The notes below the pieces were generated by a model. It made no database searches and was not told the DNA's origin. It worked only from the letters and a program-made list of their open reading frames with translations. The position numbers and the translations under genes were made by a program. From positions 248,001-312,000 of the forward strand of contig NZ_JAGJEA010000001.1 in NCBI RefSeq assembly GCF_018100805.1: a stretch of DNA of 64,000 nucleotides, written 5' to 3'. This document shows positions 27,613 to 37,126 of the stretch, piece by piece; within the stretch, counting starts at the first letter, position 1; every line of letters begins with the position of its first letter. The DNA is from Aquimarina sp. MMG016. Its GTDB lineage: Bacteria > Bacteroidota > Bacteroidia > Flavobacteriales > Flavobacteriaceae.

Positions 27613-28935
27613 CTATTTGTAAACTTCTTTTACAAAATCATCAAAACTCACTTCTTTCACTTTCAATTTAGTATTTTCTTTATAGAAAGTAAGCAGTTTC
27701 TGACTCATTAATTGCTCAGAAATTCTCTTCACCTCATCCTGATTAGATAATATCCTGGCTGCAATATCTTCTAGTTCTTTATCTTCTGGAGACATTTGAC
27801 CGAATTGAGCCATCTGTCCTTTGATTAAGTCTTTTGCAAAATCTTTTAATTCCTCAAAAGTAACCTGGAGGTTGTTATCACTAATAATTTTACCTTCTAT
27901 TAGTTGATAACGTAATCCTTTTTCACTTTTTTCGTACTCATCTTTTGCTTGATCTGCTGTCAAAGGCTCTTCTCCGGTAGCTTGGATCCATTTCTGCAAA
28001 AACTCTACAGGAAGCTCAAATTTAGTACTATCTAAAAGATACTCTGTAATGTCATTAAGCAATTGCTGATCAGATTGTTGCTCAAACTGACGTTCTGCAT
28101 CTTGCTTAATTCTATCCTTAAGATCTGTAACCGTTTTTACATTACCAGGGCCATACAACTTATCAAATAACTCTTGATCAAGATCAGCTAATTCCTGGGT
28201 ATTAACTTCAGCTATTGTAAATGTAACTTCTATATCTAAATCTTCAGCATCATCGCGCTCAACTTTTAAAGCGCTGATCAAATCGTGATCATCACTAAAC
28301 AATCCTTTAGTTTTTAACTTAAGAACATCTCCAACCTTAGCTCCGATAAATTTATCTAGATTTCTTTTGCCTTTTACTTTATCCAAAGAAACTGTAGTTT
28401 CATTTTCAATTTCTTTTTCTTCATTTACAAAAGTCCCTCTAATCAAATCATCTTTCTCAGCAACATCTTTAGAAACCAATTTCCCATATTGCTTCTGAAT
28501 AGTTTTAACCTGATTATCAATCATTTCTTCAGTTGCAGTAATCTTATAATGAGTAATTGCTTTTTTTCCTGAAAGTTTTACATCAAATTTTGGTGCTAAA
28601 CCTAATTCAAACTCAAAAGAATAATCATCTGCGTCCCAGTCAAAATTATCCTGCTCTTTAGGCAGTGGATTACCTAAAACGTCTAATTTTTCTTCTGTTA
28701 AATATTTATTTAAAGCATCCTGCAATAACTTATTCACTTCATCTACCAAAACTGCTTTACCATACTGCTTTTTCACAAGTCCCATAGGAACGTGACCTTT
28801 TCTAAAACCAGGTATATTTGCGTTTTTACGATAATCCTTAAGGATTTTTTCTACCTTATCGCCATAATCAGCCTTAGCTATATCTACAGTTACTACAGCA
28901 TTTAATTCGTCTAATTGCTCTTTTGAAATATTCAT
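27613..28935 (-). CDS. tig: Trigger factor, ribosome-associated chaperone
   Basis: 440 residues. The ribosome-binding loop is seen in the variant form NIPGFRKGHVPMGLVKKQYG (GFRxGxxP) near residues 39-58. The middle part corresponds to the PPIase-like domain, reduced and divergent as in other Bacteroidota, and the C-terminal part is helix-rich (FAKDLIKGQMAQFG). It binds nascent chains at the ribosome exit. The conserved gene order with clpP and clpX supports the call. Confidence 0.93.
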   Translation of the reverse strand: MNISKEQLDELNAVVTVDIAKADYGDKVEKILKDYRKNANIPGFRKGHVPMGLVKKQYGKAVLVDEVNKLLQDALNKYLTEEKLDVLGNPLPKEQDNFDWDADDYSFEFELGLAPKFDVKLSGKKAITHYKITATEEMIDNQVKTIQKQYGKLVSKDVAEKDDLIRGTFVNEEKEIENETTVSLDKVKGKRNLDKFIGAKVGDVLKLKTKGLFSDDHDLISALKVERDDAEDLDIEVTFTIAEVNTQELADLDQELFDKLYGPGNVKTVTDLKDRIKQDAERQFEQQSDQQLLNDITEYLLDSTKFELPVEFLQKWIQATGEEPLTADQAKDEYEKSEKGLRYQLIEGKIISDNNLQVTFEELKDFAKDLIKGQMAQFGQMSPEDKELEDIAARILSNQDEVKRISEQLMSQKLLTFYKENTKLKVKEVSFDDFVKEVYK

Positions 28936-28961
28936 TATCTCTACTTTTTTGTACTAAAAAT

Positions 28962-28998
28962 CGGGTTGCAAAAGTAAAACATTTTTACAACCCGACAA
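28962..28998 (-). terminator. Probable terminator after the PF04020 gene
   Basis: On the minus strand CGGGTTG...CAACCCG followed by ATTTTTAG. The loop is 19 nt long, so moderate confidence. Confidence 0.5.
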
Positions 28999-29021
28999 AG
29001 TTTTAACTACCTGAAAAACAG

Positions 29022-29369
29022 TTAACTTTTATCTTTCTTTAAAATAGAATATAATATAGATTGAAATATGGATAATAAAAAGCTAAAGATCAATGCCCAA
29101 AGCCATCCTTTAACTCCAAAACCAGATATAAAATAATCTGCCAAGAGAATGATCGCGGCATTAATAACTAATAAAAACAATCCTAATGTAACGATAGTGA
29201 CAGGAAGTGTAAAAATCACTAATATTGGTTTTAAAAAAGTATTTAAAATCGATAAAAGTACTGCTACTACCAAAGCACTAATGTAATTGTCAATTCTTAC
29301 TCCTGGTAGTATTTCTGCCAAAACTAATACTGCGACAGCGCTTAATACCATCTTTAATAAAAACTTCAT
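29022..29369 (-). CDS. Small four-helix membrane protein, PF04020 ('phage holin 4-2') family
   Basis: 115 residues, almost wholly hydrophobic with four helices and the family landmarks LP(G)VRIDNY, LSILNTFLKPIL, FTLPVTIVTLGLF and a basic end KKDKS. Despite its database name this family is a general chromosomal membrane protein and is not evidence of a prophage here; no phage genes surround it. Function unknown. Own short transcript, judging by flanking hairpins. Confidence 0.87.
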   Translation of the reverse strand: MKFLLKMVLSAVAVLVLAEILPGVRIDNYISALVVAVLLSILNTFLKPILVIFTLPVTIVTLGLFLLVINAAIILLADYFISGFGVKGWLWALIFSFLLSIFQSILYSILKKDKS

Positions 29370-29415
29370 AGTTTAAATATTTTAGATATTGAAGATAGTA
29401 AAAAATTAGAGCAAC

Positions 29416-29448
29416 AAAAAAACCTGTCTAGGCGACAGGTTTTTTTAT
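29416..29448 (-). terminator. Terminator after the SGNH-hydrolase gene
   Basis: ACCTGTC, CTAGG-type loop, GACAGGT with A-run and T-run on either side; 17 bp beyond the stop at 29465. Confidence 0.88.
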
Positions 29449-29464
29449 AATTTAAAAAGTTTTT

Positions 29465-31051
29465 TTAATTCGACGGAGGCTGAATCACGTCATTACTTAA
29501 TGTAATAGTACCAAAATCACCTATATCTACTCTAGGTAATTGAGCTCCATAAGTTTCTTCAAGTGCATCCATGATGCTATTCGCTACTAAAGCATGTGCT
29601 CTTGGTGTTGGATGTACTCCATCAAGAGAGAATCCTCCACCACTAGCAAAAGCAGAAGTAACTACTCCTCCATTAAAAGGAATACCACCGTTAGCAGCCT
29701 GTGACAATGCCGCTGCAATATCAACAAATGCTAAACCATTAGCCGTAGCCAGACCCTGTATGGTTGTATTATACGCTACACGAGCAGTTTCTATAGCAGC
29801 TTGCTCATCCGGAATCAATACATATTGATCATCAAGTGGCAGAGTCACTCCATTTATAGAAAACTGACCAGCTTGTTCTTGAGGAACTCCTAAACCAACT
29901 AACTGTGCAGCTCTATCCTCATCCAATTCACCTATTATACCAGAACTTGTAAGCACTAATAAATCATTTGCAGTCGCCTGACGCGCTTGTCCAAATTGCG
30001 CACCTAAAATCCCAGCTAAACCAGCTCCAAAAGTAGGAGTTAACGCCTGCGTTAATGCTGCAGAAATATCGGTAAGAGATTCATCCTTAATTACTACCGC
30101 ACTTGCAGCAGTTTCAGAAAAAGTGATCGATCTTTCAGGCACTCCTATGAAAGCAAAAGCCTGATTTAACCCCGCATATGTTGCATTAAGTGTTGGTATT
30201 TGAGGACCAAAAGTTGGGCTTAATGGACTTAAAGGAGCAAATGGAACCGTTGTAAAGAACGGCAAAGAAGTAACGTTAGGTAGGTTTAACACCACCCCTT
30301 TAGCTCCACTTCCTACTAGTCCTGTAATTAATTGACTATATGTTCCCGCAAATGTATTATTATTAGTTATATCAAGACCAGCAACTGAGTAGGTGCTTGG
30401 ATCTGTGTTACCAGTAACATTATGATCTTCTCCAACACCTCCTGAAGTTGCATAACCTAGTATATCGTTATTACCTATCCATAAACTAAAGAAAGTTGGA
30501 TTTTGTGCTAAAGCATCACCAATAACTGTCGCATTTGCAGCACTTGCAAAACGTCCAAAATAAGGATTTGCTGTACCATAACCAGGGAAACCAAGATGAT
30601 ATACTCTAGCTCCCGGAACCCCCATATTGTTAAATGAGCTTCCTAAATTAGATGTAAAATCTGTAGTAGGAACCCCACCAGCATAAACACCTGGGCTAGG
30701 ATTTTCACCATTCTCATCAAATTCCAACACTAGTCTTGGAGGAAATCTAAGAGGATCATTGCTAAAACCACCAATATCATCACTCATTAACGGCTGGGTA
30801 AATTCTCCCCCTCCAGCAAAAGCTAACCGTTTTGCCAAAATATTAGGATATGAATTTTCCTGACCGGAAATATACAATGCATTATCAGCAAAACCAGCTG
30901 TAAGCGAATTTCCTAAAGCTACATATTTACTAAAATCGGCTTCTCCACTTGTAAATGAAGTTGTTTCATCAATTGGATTGTCAAATTCTGGTTCGCAAGC
31001 CACTAAACCTAATGCCAGAACCGCTAAGTATTTTATATTATTCTTTATCAT
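29465..31051 (-). CDS. SGNH/GDSL-type hydrolase lipoprotein
   Basis: 528 residues. Lipobox LALGLVAC with Cys19, so lipid-anchored. The catalytic block I is ALGNSLTAGF (Ser in GNSL in place of GDSL), block III is WIGNNDILGY (Asn), and block V is DGVHPTPRAH (Asp/His). Large insert domains lie between blocks. Such enzymes act as esterases or lipases on unknown lipids or acylated sugars. The upstream neighbour, 5 bp away, is a FadL-type outer-membrane channel, so the pair looks like one unit for uptake and cleavage of hydrophobic substrates; that is inference. C-terminus acidic and short, no type IX sorting domain. Confidence 0.88.
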   Translation of the reverse strand: MIKNNIKYLAVLALGLVACEPEFDNPIDETTSFTSGEADFSKYVALGNSLTAGFADNALYISGQENSYPNILAKRLAFAGGGEFTQPLMSDDIGGFSNDPLRFPPRLVLEFDENGENPSPGVYAGGVPTTDFTSNLGSSFNNMGVPGARVYHLGFPGYGTANPYFGRFASAANATVIGDALAQNPTFFSLWIGNNDILGYATSGGVGEDHNVTGNTDPSTYSVAGLDITNNNTFAGTYSQLITGLVGSGAKGVVLNLPNVTSLPFFTTVPFAPLSPLSPTFGPQIPTLNATYAGLNQAFAFIGVPERSITFSETAASAVVIKDESLTDISAALTQALTPTFGAGLAGILGAQFGQARQATANDLLVLTSSGIIGELDEDRAAQLVGLGVPQEQAGQFSINGVTLPLDDQYVLIPDEQAAIETARVAYNTTIQGLATANGLAFVDIAAALSQAANGGIPFNGGVVTSAFASGGGFSLDGVHPTPRAHALVANSIMDALEETYGAQLPRVDIGDFGTITLSNDVIQPPSN

Positions 31052-31056
31052 CAGTA

Positions 31057-32310
31057 TTACAATTTATAAGTTAAACCAAGTCCCGGCGCAAATGCGCTTG
31101 ATTTATATGTCCCTCCAAAAGATGATCTTGCTCCTGTGGCAGGATCTGTTGCAAAATCATAAGATTCATCAACTTCTTCAAATCTCAGGTAAAAGAAAGA
31201 AGCATCAATTGCCAACTTAGAAGTAATTGCAAAACTGAAACCTCCAGAATATCCATCAGAATCATTACGAGGAGTTTCTGGCGCAAAGAAACCAGACTGA
31301 ACAGGAGACTCGTCACGATAGTAACCCGCTCTCAACGCAATCTTTTCTGTTGCCTGATATTGTAAACCAAAACGGTATACTGATGAATTTTTATAATCAC
31401 GAGGATTAAGAGAGGTAGAACCATTACCAAATTGAATATCTAAAGATTCGTAAACATCCCAGAATTGTCTGTTATAATCAAAAGCAAATAACCATTTCTT
31501 ATGGAACTGATATGAAAGTCCTAGTGTCAACTCTGCAGGTAAAGGCAACTCTGCACTAAAAGTAGTTGTTCCATTAGCAGGCAAACTTGTAGAATTAGGA
31601 AAATTACTAAATACAGCTTCTCCATCCTCTGCTTCAAGGATAATCTCACTACGATAACTAAATCCTAATCTAAAATTCTCAGTTGGATTAAACATAGCTC
31701 CTACGCTCCAACCCCAATTACTAACACCTGTATCATCAACTGTTATATTTGAACGATTCCCTTCAAAATCGGTTAATGTTCTACTAGCATTACGATTAAA
31801 GTTAACCGAACCTGTAACATAAATCGGACCACCACCGATACTAAATTTATCAGAAAGTTTAAATGATAAAACCGGCTGAATATAGATAGCAGCCAAATCA
31901 ATATTATTAACCAAATGAGAACCAGGCCAATCTGTTGGCCAAGTAACCTCACTACCGTAAGGAGTGTACACCCCTAAACCAATAGACATCCAATCATTTA
32001 CTTTGTAAGACCCATAAAGATTAAGAGGAGTTCCTACCGAGTTATCCGTCTCAGAAGACAACAAAAGGTCTTCATTTTGATAAATAACATCAGTAAAAAT
32101 ACCACTAGCTCCCGCACTGATATTTAATTTATTCTCTAAGTACACTAAACCTGCTGGATTAAAAAATACAAGCTCTGCACTATTAACCACCGCAACACCA
32201 GTATGACCCATGGCCATAGCTCTCTGTCCTTGGACACTAACCCTATACCCACCAGCATATGTAGCCATAGTAGTTGAGGCAAATAGAACTAATAATAAAA
32301 GTTTTCTCAT
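31057..32310 (-). CDS. OmpP1/FadL-family outer-membrane transporter
   Basis: 417 residues from the ATG at 32310, chosen because it gives a clean signal peptide (MRKLLLLVLFASTTMATYAGG). The longer frame to 32445 would add a non-signal stretch and overlap the hydrolase gene. FadL marks: the N-terminal plug segment with GHTGVAVVNSAELVFFNPAGL (NPA motif), a 14-strand-like beta barrel pattern, and a final aromatic strand FAPGLGLTYKL. It passes hydrophobic compounds across the outer membrane. It is followed 5 bp later by the SGNH hydrolase gene. Confidence 0.9.
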   Translation of the reverse strand: MRKLLLLVLFASTTMATYAGGYRVSVQGQRAMAMGHTGVAVVNSAELVFFNPAGLVYLENKLNISAGASGIFTDVIYQNEDLLLSSETDNSVGTPLNLYGSYKVNDWMSIGLGVYTPYGSEVTWPTDWPGSHLVNNIDLAAIYIQPVLSFKLSDKFSIGGGPIYVTGSVNFNRNASRTLTDFEGNRSNITVDDTGVSNWGWSVGAMFNPTENFRLGFSYRSEIILEAEDGEAVFSNFPNSTSLPANGTTTFSAELPLPAELTLGLSYQFHKKWLFAFDYNRQFWDVYESLDIQFGNGSTSLNPRDYKNSSVYRFGLQYQATEKIALRAGYYRDESPVQSGFFAPETPRNDSDGYSGGFSFAITSKLAIDASFFYLRFEEVDESYDFATDPATGARSSFGGTYKSSAFAPGLGLTYKL

Positions 32311-32431
32311 AATTAATTTAGAATTGTTTTTGTTTTTTAGGATTTTGTAAAATTGATGTTCCAAATTTAGTAGAAAATACCAATTATCCAACGAAATCAT
32401 TAAAATATTATGCATACATAGTATTTTAAAT

Positions 32432-33199
32432 CTATTTTTTAACAAATCCTAATACTTTAGTCAAAAATTCAGTAGGGTTTTCCGCATGTAACCAATGACC
32501 AGCAGAAGAAATTTGTTGAATTCTTGAATCTGGAAACTGCCTACCAATCCTAACTTCGTCGTTTTCAATGATGTAATTGGATTTTTCACCTTTTAAGAAA
32601 AGGGTTTCTCCTTCGTAGGTATAATGTAATGGAAGCTCAACTCCTATTTGAGAAGCATTCTTAACCAAAACCTCAAGATTTAATCTTAAATCAAGTTGCC
32701 CTTTTTCCTTCCAAAACAGATTTTTTAATAAAAACATTCGAACTCCTAAATCAGGGATGTAAGCATCTAATTCTTTATCTACTTCTCCTCTGGATTTTAA
32801 AACTTCAAAGTCCAAAGCACTTAATCCATCTAAAATATCCTGATGATGTAAAGGGTAATATTTTGGACCAATATCTGCAATGATTAGTTTACTAATTAAT
32901 TCGGGATATTTTACCGCAAACAACATAGCCACTTTACCTCCCATCGAATGTCCAAGCAAGATAATATTCTTCAAATTATGATCCGAACAATACTCGGCCA
33001 GATCCTCAGCCATAATTTCATAACTAAACTCATCACTATGCGGGCTTCTACCATGATTACGTTGATCTATGAGGTGCACCTGAAAACTTTCTTCAGAAAT
33101 CTTTTTCCCCAAAGTTTTCCAATTATCGCTCATCCCTAAAAAACCATGTAAAATAACGAAAGAGTTTCCTTCTCCAATAACATTAGCATGTAACTTCAT
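32432..33199 (-). CDS. Alpha/beta hydrolase (YbfF-like esterase)
   Basis: 255 residues, cytosolic. Oxyanion HGFLGMSDNW, block DQRNHGRSPHS, nucleophile elbow GHSMGG with Ser near 98, Asp in the later strands, His in SAGHWLHAENP. Size and motifs fit the YbfF/esterase group. Natural substrate unknown. It follows pdxJ by 9 bp and is on the same strand, so likely co-transcribed, though no functional link is evident. Confidence 0.9.
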   Translation of the reverse strand: MKLHANVIGEGNSFVILHGFLGMSDNWKTLGKKISEESFQVHLIDQRNHGRSPHSDEFSYEIMAEDLAEYCSDHNLKNIILLGHSMGGKVAMLFAVKYPELISKLIIADIGPKYYPLHHQDILDGLSALDFEVLKSRGEVDKELDAYIPDLGVRMFLLKNLFWKEKGQLDLRLNLEVLVKNASQIGVELPLHYTYEGETLFLKGEKSNYIIENDEVRIGRQFPDSRIQQISSAGHWLHAENPTEFLTKVLGFVKK

Positions 33200-33208
33200 A
33201 AATCCAAA

Positions 33209-33922
33209 TTATTTAAGGCGATGCAAATACATATTAACTACATTTTCCAGCCCCAAATAAATGGACTCACTTATCAAAGCATGACCAATAGACACTTCAA
33301 GCAATCCAGGTATATTTTCTTTAAAAAACTTTATATTATCTAAAGAAAGATCATGTCCTGCATTTACTCCTAAGCCAAGATCAATAGATTTCTGAGCACA
33401 TTCTACATAAGAATTAATAGCCTTTTCATTTCCTTTTGCATATTCTGAAGCAAACTCTTCAGTATACAATTCAATTCTATCCGCCCCTGTTTCCTTTGCT
33501 CCTTCGATAACGTCAACAATAGGGTCAACAAAAATTGAGGTTCTAATGTCATTTCTTTTAAACTCCGAAATAACTTCTTGCAAAAAACCTTTATGCTTCT
33601 TTGTATCCCAACCAGCATTACTAGTAATCGCGTCCTCAGCATCAGGAACTAAAGTAACCTGAGTAGGTTTTACTTTTAATACCAAATCCACAAACTTAGG
33701 TATGGGATTTCCTTCTATGTTATATTCTGTGGTTACGATTGGCTTTAAATCATAAGCATCCTGATATCTAATATGCCTCTCATCGGGTCTAGGGTGTATC
33801 GTTATTCCTTCTCCACCAAACCGCTGAATATCCTTAGCCACTTGAATCAAATTCGGCACATCTCCTCCTCTAGAATTTCTTAATGTTGCTATTTTATTAA
33901 TGTTAACACTTAACTTTGTCAT
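33209..33922 (-). CDS. pdxJ: Pyridoxine 5'-phosphate synthase PdxJ
   Basis: 237 residues from the ATG at 33922, giving the family start MTKLSVNINKIATLRNSRGG. The longer frame to 34069 is not needed and overlaps the divergent gene. Seen: GGEGITIHPRPDERHI (phosphate and substrate site), LVPD, and the C-terminal VSIGHALISESIYLGLE. It condenses 1-deoxyxylulose 5-phosphate with 3-amino-2-oxopropyl phosphate to give pyridoxine 5'-phosphate. Divergent from the CBS gene. Confidence 0.96.
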   Translation of the reverse strand: MTKLSVNINKIATLRNSRGGDVPNLIQVAKDIQRFGGEGITIHPRPDERHIRYQDAYDLKPIVTTEYNIEGNPIPKFVDLVLKVKPTQVTLVPDAEDAITSNAGWDTKKHKGFLQEVISEFKRNDIRTSIFVDPIVDVIEGAKETGADRIELYTEEFASEYAKGNEKAINSYVECAQKSIDLGLGVNAGHDLSLDNIKFFKENIPGLLEVSIGHALISESIYLGLENVVNMYLHRLK

Positions 33923-33950
33923 AGTTTTTGATATACTTTCTTTAAAAAAA

Positions 33951-33958
33951 CAAAAATA
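33951..33958 (-). promoter_or_regulatory. -7 element of pdxJ
   Basis: On the minus strand TATTTTTG, preceded by a TTTG about 8-20 nt upstream region; 29 bp before the PdxJ start. Confidence 0.4.
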
Positions 33959-34022
33959 CAAACTTGGGAACGCCTCGATTGTATATTTTTTGATTATTTT
34001 GCATAATATAGCTCCCAGAATT

Positions 34023-34679
34023 ATGAAGACGAACTTATACATAGTAAACGAGATAGAGCCAGTTGACATAGCTGCAAAAGTTGCTGATGTTCAATTATTA
34101 TTTAATGAGCTTACTTATACTCATTTTCCAGTAACGAAAGATAAAATATACTTGGGTTGTATATCTGAAGCTGATATCAGATGTTTTGAAACTGAAAAAA
34201 CATTAGAAGCATACCAATATGCCTTAGAAGGTTTCTATGTAAGAGAAGGTGATAACTGGCTAGATATTTTAGAGTCTTTTGCACAGAACAATTCCAATAT
34301 CATTCCTGTCCTTGATGACAATAATAATTACCTAGGCTTTTTTGAACTTGGAGATATTATGAATTTGTTTAACGAAACTCCTTTCTTAAGCGAACCGGGT
34401 AATATTTTAACTGTAGAAAAAGGTGTGTTAGACTATTCATTTAGCGAAATAGCACAAATTGTAGAATCTAACAATGCTAAAGTATTAGGGTTATTTATTT
34501 CAAATATGGAGAATGATGTAGCGCAGATAACAGTTAAAATTAGTGATACTGATATTAATAATATAGTGCAAACCTTTAGAAGATATAGTTACAATATCGT
34601 CTCAAGACATCACGAAGATACTTTCTTAACAAACCTAAAGGAAAGATCTCAATATTTAGAAAAATACCTAAATATCTAA
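34023..34679 (+). CDS. CBS-domain protein
   Basis: 218 residues from the ATG at 34023, chosen because MKTNLYIVNEIEP begins the recognisable domain. An earlier in-frame start would lie in the pdxJ promoter. Two CBS motifs span about 15-125 (FPVTKD.IYLGCISEADI and IIPVLDDNNNYLGFFELGDI). CBS pairs bind adenine nucleotides. The C-terminal third is an ACT-like or unique alpha/beta segment (VLGLFISNMENDVAQITVKI). It precedes nadK by 33 bp, so an NAD/AMP-linked regulatory role is possible but unproven. Confidence 0.85.
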   Translation: MKTNLYIVNEIEPVDIAAKVADVQLLFNELTYTHFPVTKDKIYLGCISEADIRCFETEKTLEAYQYALEGFYVREGDNWLDILESFAQNNSNIIPVLDDNNNYLGFFELGDIMNLFNETPFLSEPGNILTVEKGVLDYSFSEIAQIVESNNAKVLGLFISNMENDVAQITVKISDTDINNIVQTFRRYSYNIVSRHHEDTFLTNLKERSQYLEKYLNI

Positions 34680-34712
34680 GAGAATTATTCAACCAGAAAA
34701 CACAAATCCATA

Positions 34713-35597
34713 ATGAAGATAGGTATCTACGGACAGTTTTACCACAAGAATTCGGGTATATATATTCAGCAATTACTGGAAACCTTGGATAAAAATCAGG
34801 CCGAAGTGGTTATAGAAAAGAATTTTCTGGAATTGATTAATCTTCATGACGAAATTGATAAAACGTACTCCCACTTTAGCACTTTTGAAGAATTAGACGA
34901 TTCATATGACTTATTTTTTAGTATTGGTGGTGATGGCACAATTCTAAAAACTATAACTTATGTAAGAGATCTTGGGATACCAATAGCAGGGATAAATACA
35001 GGTAGATTAGGGTTTCTGGCTACTATTCAGAAAGAAGAAATACAGGATAGTATAGATTTAATCTTAAACAAACAATTTGACATTTCTTCCAGAAGTATCC
35101 TTACCATAGAGACATTACCTAAAAATGAAGAATTCGGAGTATTAAATTTTGCAATGAATGAAATTGCTGTTAGTAGAAGAAACACTACTTCTATGATCAC
35201 TGTACATACGAACCTTAATGATGAATTCTTAACCTCATATTGGGCGGATGGTTTGATTGTTGCTACTCCTACTGGATCCACAGGATATTCACTTAGCTGT
35301 GGGGGTCCGGTGATTATTCCAGAAGCAGAAAGCATGGTACTAACACCAATTGCTCCTCATAATCTTAACGCCAGACCTTTAGTTATACAGGACAATCAGG
35401 AAATAAAGCTTCAGATATCCAGTAGAGAAGACTCATATTTAGTTTCATTAGATTCCAGAATTCATACATTACCCAATGAAACCACTGTAATTATTAAAAA
35501 AGCACCTTTTAAGATTAATATGGTGGTTTTACAAGATAAAAGTTTCCTTAAAACTTTGCGCAAAAAAATGCTTTGGGGAGAAGATAAACGCAATTAG
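34713..35597 (+). CDS. nadK: NAD kinase
   Basis: 294 residues. Seen: the nucleotide-binding GGDGTILKT, NTGRLGFLAT, the substrate loop NE.AVSRR, and ADGLIVATPTGSTGYSLSCGGPVI. It phosphorylates NAD to NADP in the cytosol. It sits in the conserved CBS - nadK - porG - uppS - bamA run. No anomaly. Confidence 0.97.
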   Translation: MKIGIYGQFYHKNSGIYIQQLLETLDKNQAEVVIEKNFLELINLHDEIDKTYSHFSTFEELDDSYDLFFSIGGDGTILKTITYVRDLGIPIAGINTGRLGFLATIQKEEIQDSIDLILNKQFDISSRSILTIETLPKNEEFGVLNFAMNEIAVSRRNTTSMITVHTNLNDEFLTSYWADGLIVATPTGSTGYSLSCGGPVIIPEAESMVLTPIAPHNLNARPLVIQDNQEIKLQISSREDSYLVSLDSRIHTLPNETTVIIKKAPFKINMVVLQDKSFLKTLRKKMLWGEDKRN

Positions 35598-35651
35598 GCA
35601 ATAAAATCTACTAAATAGTGTTTTTTAATTCATACAATTTCAATCAAATTC

Positions 35652-35680
35652 TTGTGTACTAAAGTTAATTGTTATATTTG
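35652..35680 (+). promoter_or_regulatory. Promoter of the porG-uppS-bamA run
   Basis: TTG at 35652-35654, 18 nt, then TATATTTG at 35673-35680; the ATG of porG is 17 bp later. Fits the Bacteroidota pattern closely. Confidence 0.6.
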
Positions 35681-35697
35681 CAAACTTTTGAAAATCT

Positions 35698-36381
35698 ATG
35701 AGATACTTAATATCATTTGTATTCGTCTTATTTTTTATACATTCTGCCGCATCCCAAACATATGAGGTTGGTATAATGGCTGGAGGTTCTAATTACATTG
35801 GAGATGTAGGATCTTCATACTACATAGCCCCTAATGATTTTGCATTAGGAGCGATAGGAAAATGGAATCGTAGTAAGAGACATGCGTTTAGAGCATCATT
35901 TTTATACGCACAACTTAATGCAGATGACTCTAATGGTGATGATAGAAGAAAACAGAGAGGACTAAGCTTTAATAATTCTGTAAAAGAATTATCAGTGGGT
36001 ATGGAATTCAACTTTTGGGATTGGTTCTTATATGATGGAGAGTCTCAATTCACTCCATACTTATATTCTGGGATTACAGCTTTTAATTATAAGGCAAAAT
36101 CAGTAGATACGAATAATGGTAACCAAATTACGGAATACGGTGACCAATGGAATTTTGCCATTCCAATGGTAATTGGTATTAAGAAAACTTTAGGTCGTGA
36201 TTTTGTAATTGGAGCAGAAATTGGAGCCAGATATACATTTACAGATAACCTTGATGGTAGTGACCCTAATAGTGGTTTTGGTCAAGGATTTGGAAATTTA
36301 GATAATAATGATTGGTATGTATTTACCGGAATAACACTATCCTATACATGGGGTAGAATACCTTGCTATTGTGCATTCTAG
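35698..36381 (+). CDS. porG: Type IX secretion outer-membrane protein PorG (DUF6089)
   Basis: 227 residues. Signal peptide about 1-19 (ends ASQ). The rest is an eight-stranded-type small beta barrel: YEVGIMAGGSNYIGDVG (family start), LSVGMEFNFWDWF, FTPYLYSGITAFNY, and a final strand ending GRIPCYCAF. PorG is a component of the type IX secretion system in Bacteroidota. The immediate position before uppS (3-bp gap) and bamA is the conserved neighbourhood of this gene. Confidence 0.9.
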   Translation: MRYLISFVFVLFFIHSAASQTYEVGIMAGGSNYIGDVGSSYYIAPNDFALGAIGKWNRSKRHAFRASFLYAQLNADDSNGDDRRKQRGLSFNNSVKELSVGMEFNFWDWFLYDGESQFTPYLYSGITAFNYKAKSVDTNNGNQITEYGDQWNFAIPMVIGIKKTLGRDFVIGAEIGARYTFTDNLDGSDPNSGFGQGFGNLDNNDWYVFTGITLSYTWGRIPCYCAF

Positions 36382-36384
36382 AAA

Positions 36385-37122
36385 ATGATTGATAAAGAAC
36401 ACCTTAATTCCAATATACCAGAACACGTAGCCATTATAATGGATGGTAATGGAAGATGGGCAAAAAAGAAAGGATTATTTAGAGCAGTTGGCCACGAAAA
36501 TGGAACTAAAGCGGTAAAACAAGCTGTAGAAGGCAGTGCAGAAATAGGTATTAAATATCTAACACTATATGCATTTTCTACAGAAAACTGGAATAGACCA
36601 AAACTAGAAGTAGAAACCTTAATGAAGCTTCTGGTAAGTGCTCTAAAAAAAGAAATAAAAACACTTCAAAAAAATAACATCCGTCTTAACGCGATTGGAA
36701 ACCTGGAAGCTTTACCTGAAAAAGCAAGAAAAGAACTCCTGGAAGTTATTGAAAACACTAAGACTAATGATCGAATGACATTGACTTTAGCACTTAGTTA
36801 CGGAAGTCGTGAAGAGCTTATAAAAACTATCCAAGAAATAAGCAATAAAGTTAAAAATAATGTACTTTCGCCACATCTTATAAATGAAGCAGTCATTAAT
36901 AAGCATTTGTATACCAAAAACCTGCCAGATGTAGACTTATTAATACGCACCAGCGGTGAACAACGTATTAGTAATTTCCTGTTATGGCAGATAGCGTATG
37001 CAGAATTATATTTTACAGAGATATTATGGCCAGATTTTAAAAAATCAGATTTATTTGAAGCCATATACAATTATCAACAAAGAGAAAGAAGATTTGGAAA
37101 AACTAGTGAGCAGCTTAGTTAA
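36385..37122 (+). CDS. uppS: Isoprenyl diphosphate synthase UppS
   Basis: 245 residues. Seen: the catalytic IMDGNGRWAKK near residue 18, the FSTENW block, and the C-terminal signature RTSGEQRISNFLLWQIAYAELYFT. It builds undecaprenyl diphosphate, the lipid carrier for peptidoglycan and surface polysaccharides. Four bp separate it from bamA, so translation is likely coupled. Confidence 0.97.
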   Translation: MIDKEHLNSNIPEHVAIIMDGNGRWAKKKGLFRAVGHENGTKAVKQAVEGSAEIGIKYLTLYAFSTENWNRPKLEVETLMKLLVSALKKEIKTLQKNNIRLNAIGNLEALPEKARKELLEVIENTKTNDRMTLTLALSYGSREELIKTIQEISNKVKNNVLSPHLINEAVINKHLYTKNLPDVDLLIRTSGEQRISNFLLWQIAYAELYFTEILWPDFKKSDLFEAIYNYQQRERRFGKTSEQLS

Positions 37123-37126
37123 AAAG

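Noticed and set aside
29022-29369. Prophage remnant suggested by the holin family name
   Set aside because: PF04020 proteins are ordinary chromosomal membrane proteins; no phage genes nearby.
36998-37126. Earlier start for bamA inside uppS
   Set aside because: The added residues are an out-of-frame read of uppS, and the signal peptide begins at 37127.
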